In this document: positions 63,343-64,000 of the stretch, piece after piece
Position numbering within the stretch: the stretch's first letter is position 1
Layout of the letters: the number at the start of each line of letters is the position of its first letter
NCBI GenBank assembly: GCA_025356095.1
Contig: JANXUR010000062.1
Span: 1-64,000 of the forward strand
Source: Acidobacteriaceae bacterium
GTDB taxonomy: Bacteria > Acidobacteriota > Terriglobia > Terriglobales > Acidobacteriaceae
DNA: 64,000 nt
Reading direction: 5' to 3'
The notes under the pieces: generated by a model
Told to the model about the DNA's origin: nothing
Databases searched by the model: none
What the model saw: the letters and a program-made list of their open reading frames with translations, nothing else
Position numbers and translations under genes: made by a program

Positions 63343-64000
63343 ATGGAATACCGTTTTCTCGGCCGTAGCGGCCTCAAAGTCAGCGTACTGAGCTACGGCA
63401 CCATGACGTTTGGTGGCCATTCGGAGTGGACGAACCTTGGCAATACTCAGGTTGACGAAGCGAGCGCGCTGGTTGGCGAGTGCATGGCGCAGGGCGTCAA
63501 CCTGTTCGACACAGCGGACATTTACCACGATGGTCAGTCCGAGGAGATTCTCGGCGCGGCGCTGGGCGACCGCCGCAAAGATGTGCTGATCGCCACCAAG
63601 GGCTACGGCACCATGCCTCGCGGCAGTGCGGGCGTGAACAATATTGGCAGCTCGCGCTACCACCTGATCCGCGCTTGTGAAGACAGCCTGCGCCGCCTGA
63701 AGACCGATTACATTGACCTCTATCAAGTGCACAACTACGATGCCTACACCCCAATGGAAGAGACCATGCGCGCGCTCGACGACCTCGTCCGGAGCGGCAA
63801 GGTGCGCTACATCGGCCACTCCAACTTTCCTGGCTGGGCGCTGAGCAAAGCTACGGCCATCAGCAAGCAGCATGGGTGGGAGCGCTGCATCTCGCAGCAG
63901 ATTTATTATTCGTTGCTGTCGCGCGACGCCGAACAGGAACTCGTCCCGGCCGGTCTCGACCAAGGTCTCGGCATGCTGGTGTGGAGCCCGCTTGCTTTCG
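63343..64000 (+). CDS. Aldo/keto reductase, 3' end beyond the window
   Basis: 219 codons visible, no stop. AGGAG precedes the ATG by six bases. The catalytic tetrad is complete: Asp56 and Tyr61 (FDTADIYHDG), Lys86 (ATKGYG) and His130 (YQVHNYDAY). The N-terminus MEYRFLGRSGLKVSVLSYGTM is typical of the YajO/Kv-beta-like branch, NADPH-dependent. The missing C-terminal part would hold the cofactor-selective loops. Confidence 0.93.
   Translation, partial: MEYRFLGRSGLKVSVLSYGTMTFGGHSEWTNLGNTQVDEASALVGECMAQGVNLFDTADIYHDGQSEEILGAALGDRRKDVLIATKGYGTMPRGSAGVNNIGSSRYHLIRACEDSLRRLKTDYIDLYQVHNYDAYTPMEETMRALDDLVRSGKVRYIGHSNFPGWALSKATAISKQHGWERCISQQIYYSLLSRDAEQELVPAGLDQGLGMLVWSPLAF

Overview
The window looks like chromosomal DNA of an Acidobacteriota bacterium, most likely class Terriglobia. 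This is inferred from gene content only: two very large secreted BNR/sortilin-like proteins, an Oar-like TonB receptor with a carboxypeptidase-regulatory N-terminus, two CRTAC1 (VCBS/ASPIC-UnbV) proteins, Tat-exported sugar isomerase-like proteins, and a GMC oxidoreductase with its gluconate-2-dehydrogenase-subunit-3 partner. No rRNA or phylogenetic test was possible.

Layout. 1-2.1 kb: the end of a REP-associated transposase (RAYT) with a REP palindrome, then lexA, a DUF6526-like membrane protein and thioredoxin. 2.4-6.4 kb: BNR protein 1 and a LolA-like periplasmic protein. 6.9-8.9 kb: ferredoxin reductase whose 3' end is duplicated around an antitoxin-like gene, followed by vapBC. 9.3-15.2 kb: DEAD-box helicase, a vanadium-haloperoxidase-like secreted protein, and a YbiT-type ABC-F ATPase. 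15.5-16.6 kb: two phosphoesterase gene remnants. 16.8-24.3 kb: an mdtABC-like RND efflux operon. 25-28.8 kb: BNR protein 2 and tRNA-Pro(CGG). 29.2-35.4 kb: a DUF202 protein and a Tat/GMC/isomerase/Gfo-Idh-MocA cluster that probably oxidises glycosides at C3. 35.6-64 kb: carbohydrate use. It comprises trehalase, fructokinase, a TonB receptor with TPR neighbours, two CRTAC1 proteins, a six-hairpin glycosidase, a GntR/LacI hybrid regulator, GH32, two sugar transporters, a ChbG-like deacetylase, glucose-6-phosphate dehydrogenase, a GH13 enzyme, 4-alpha-glucanotransferase, and a partial aldo/keto reductase.

The genes from 35 kb onward read as one sugar economy. Trehalose, fructosides and alpha-glucans are cut by secreted enzymes, imported by MFS carriers (larger material perhaps by the TonB receptor), phosphorylated, and passed to glycolysis or the pentose phosphate route.

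The structure least explained by genes is a set of short tandem repeats (units of 9 to 15 bp, 2 to 9 copies) at gene boundaries across the whole window. In several places a repeat unit supplies the Shine-Dalgarno, the start codon or the stop codon of the neighbouring gene. Three dispersed repeat families (a REP linked to the RAYT, a GC-rich palindrome family, and a 29-bp AT-rich element) and a nearly G-free 320-bp block add to this picture.
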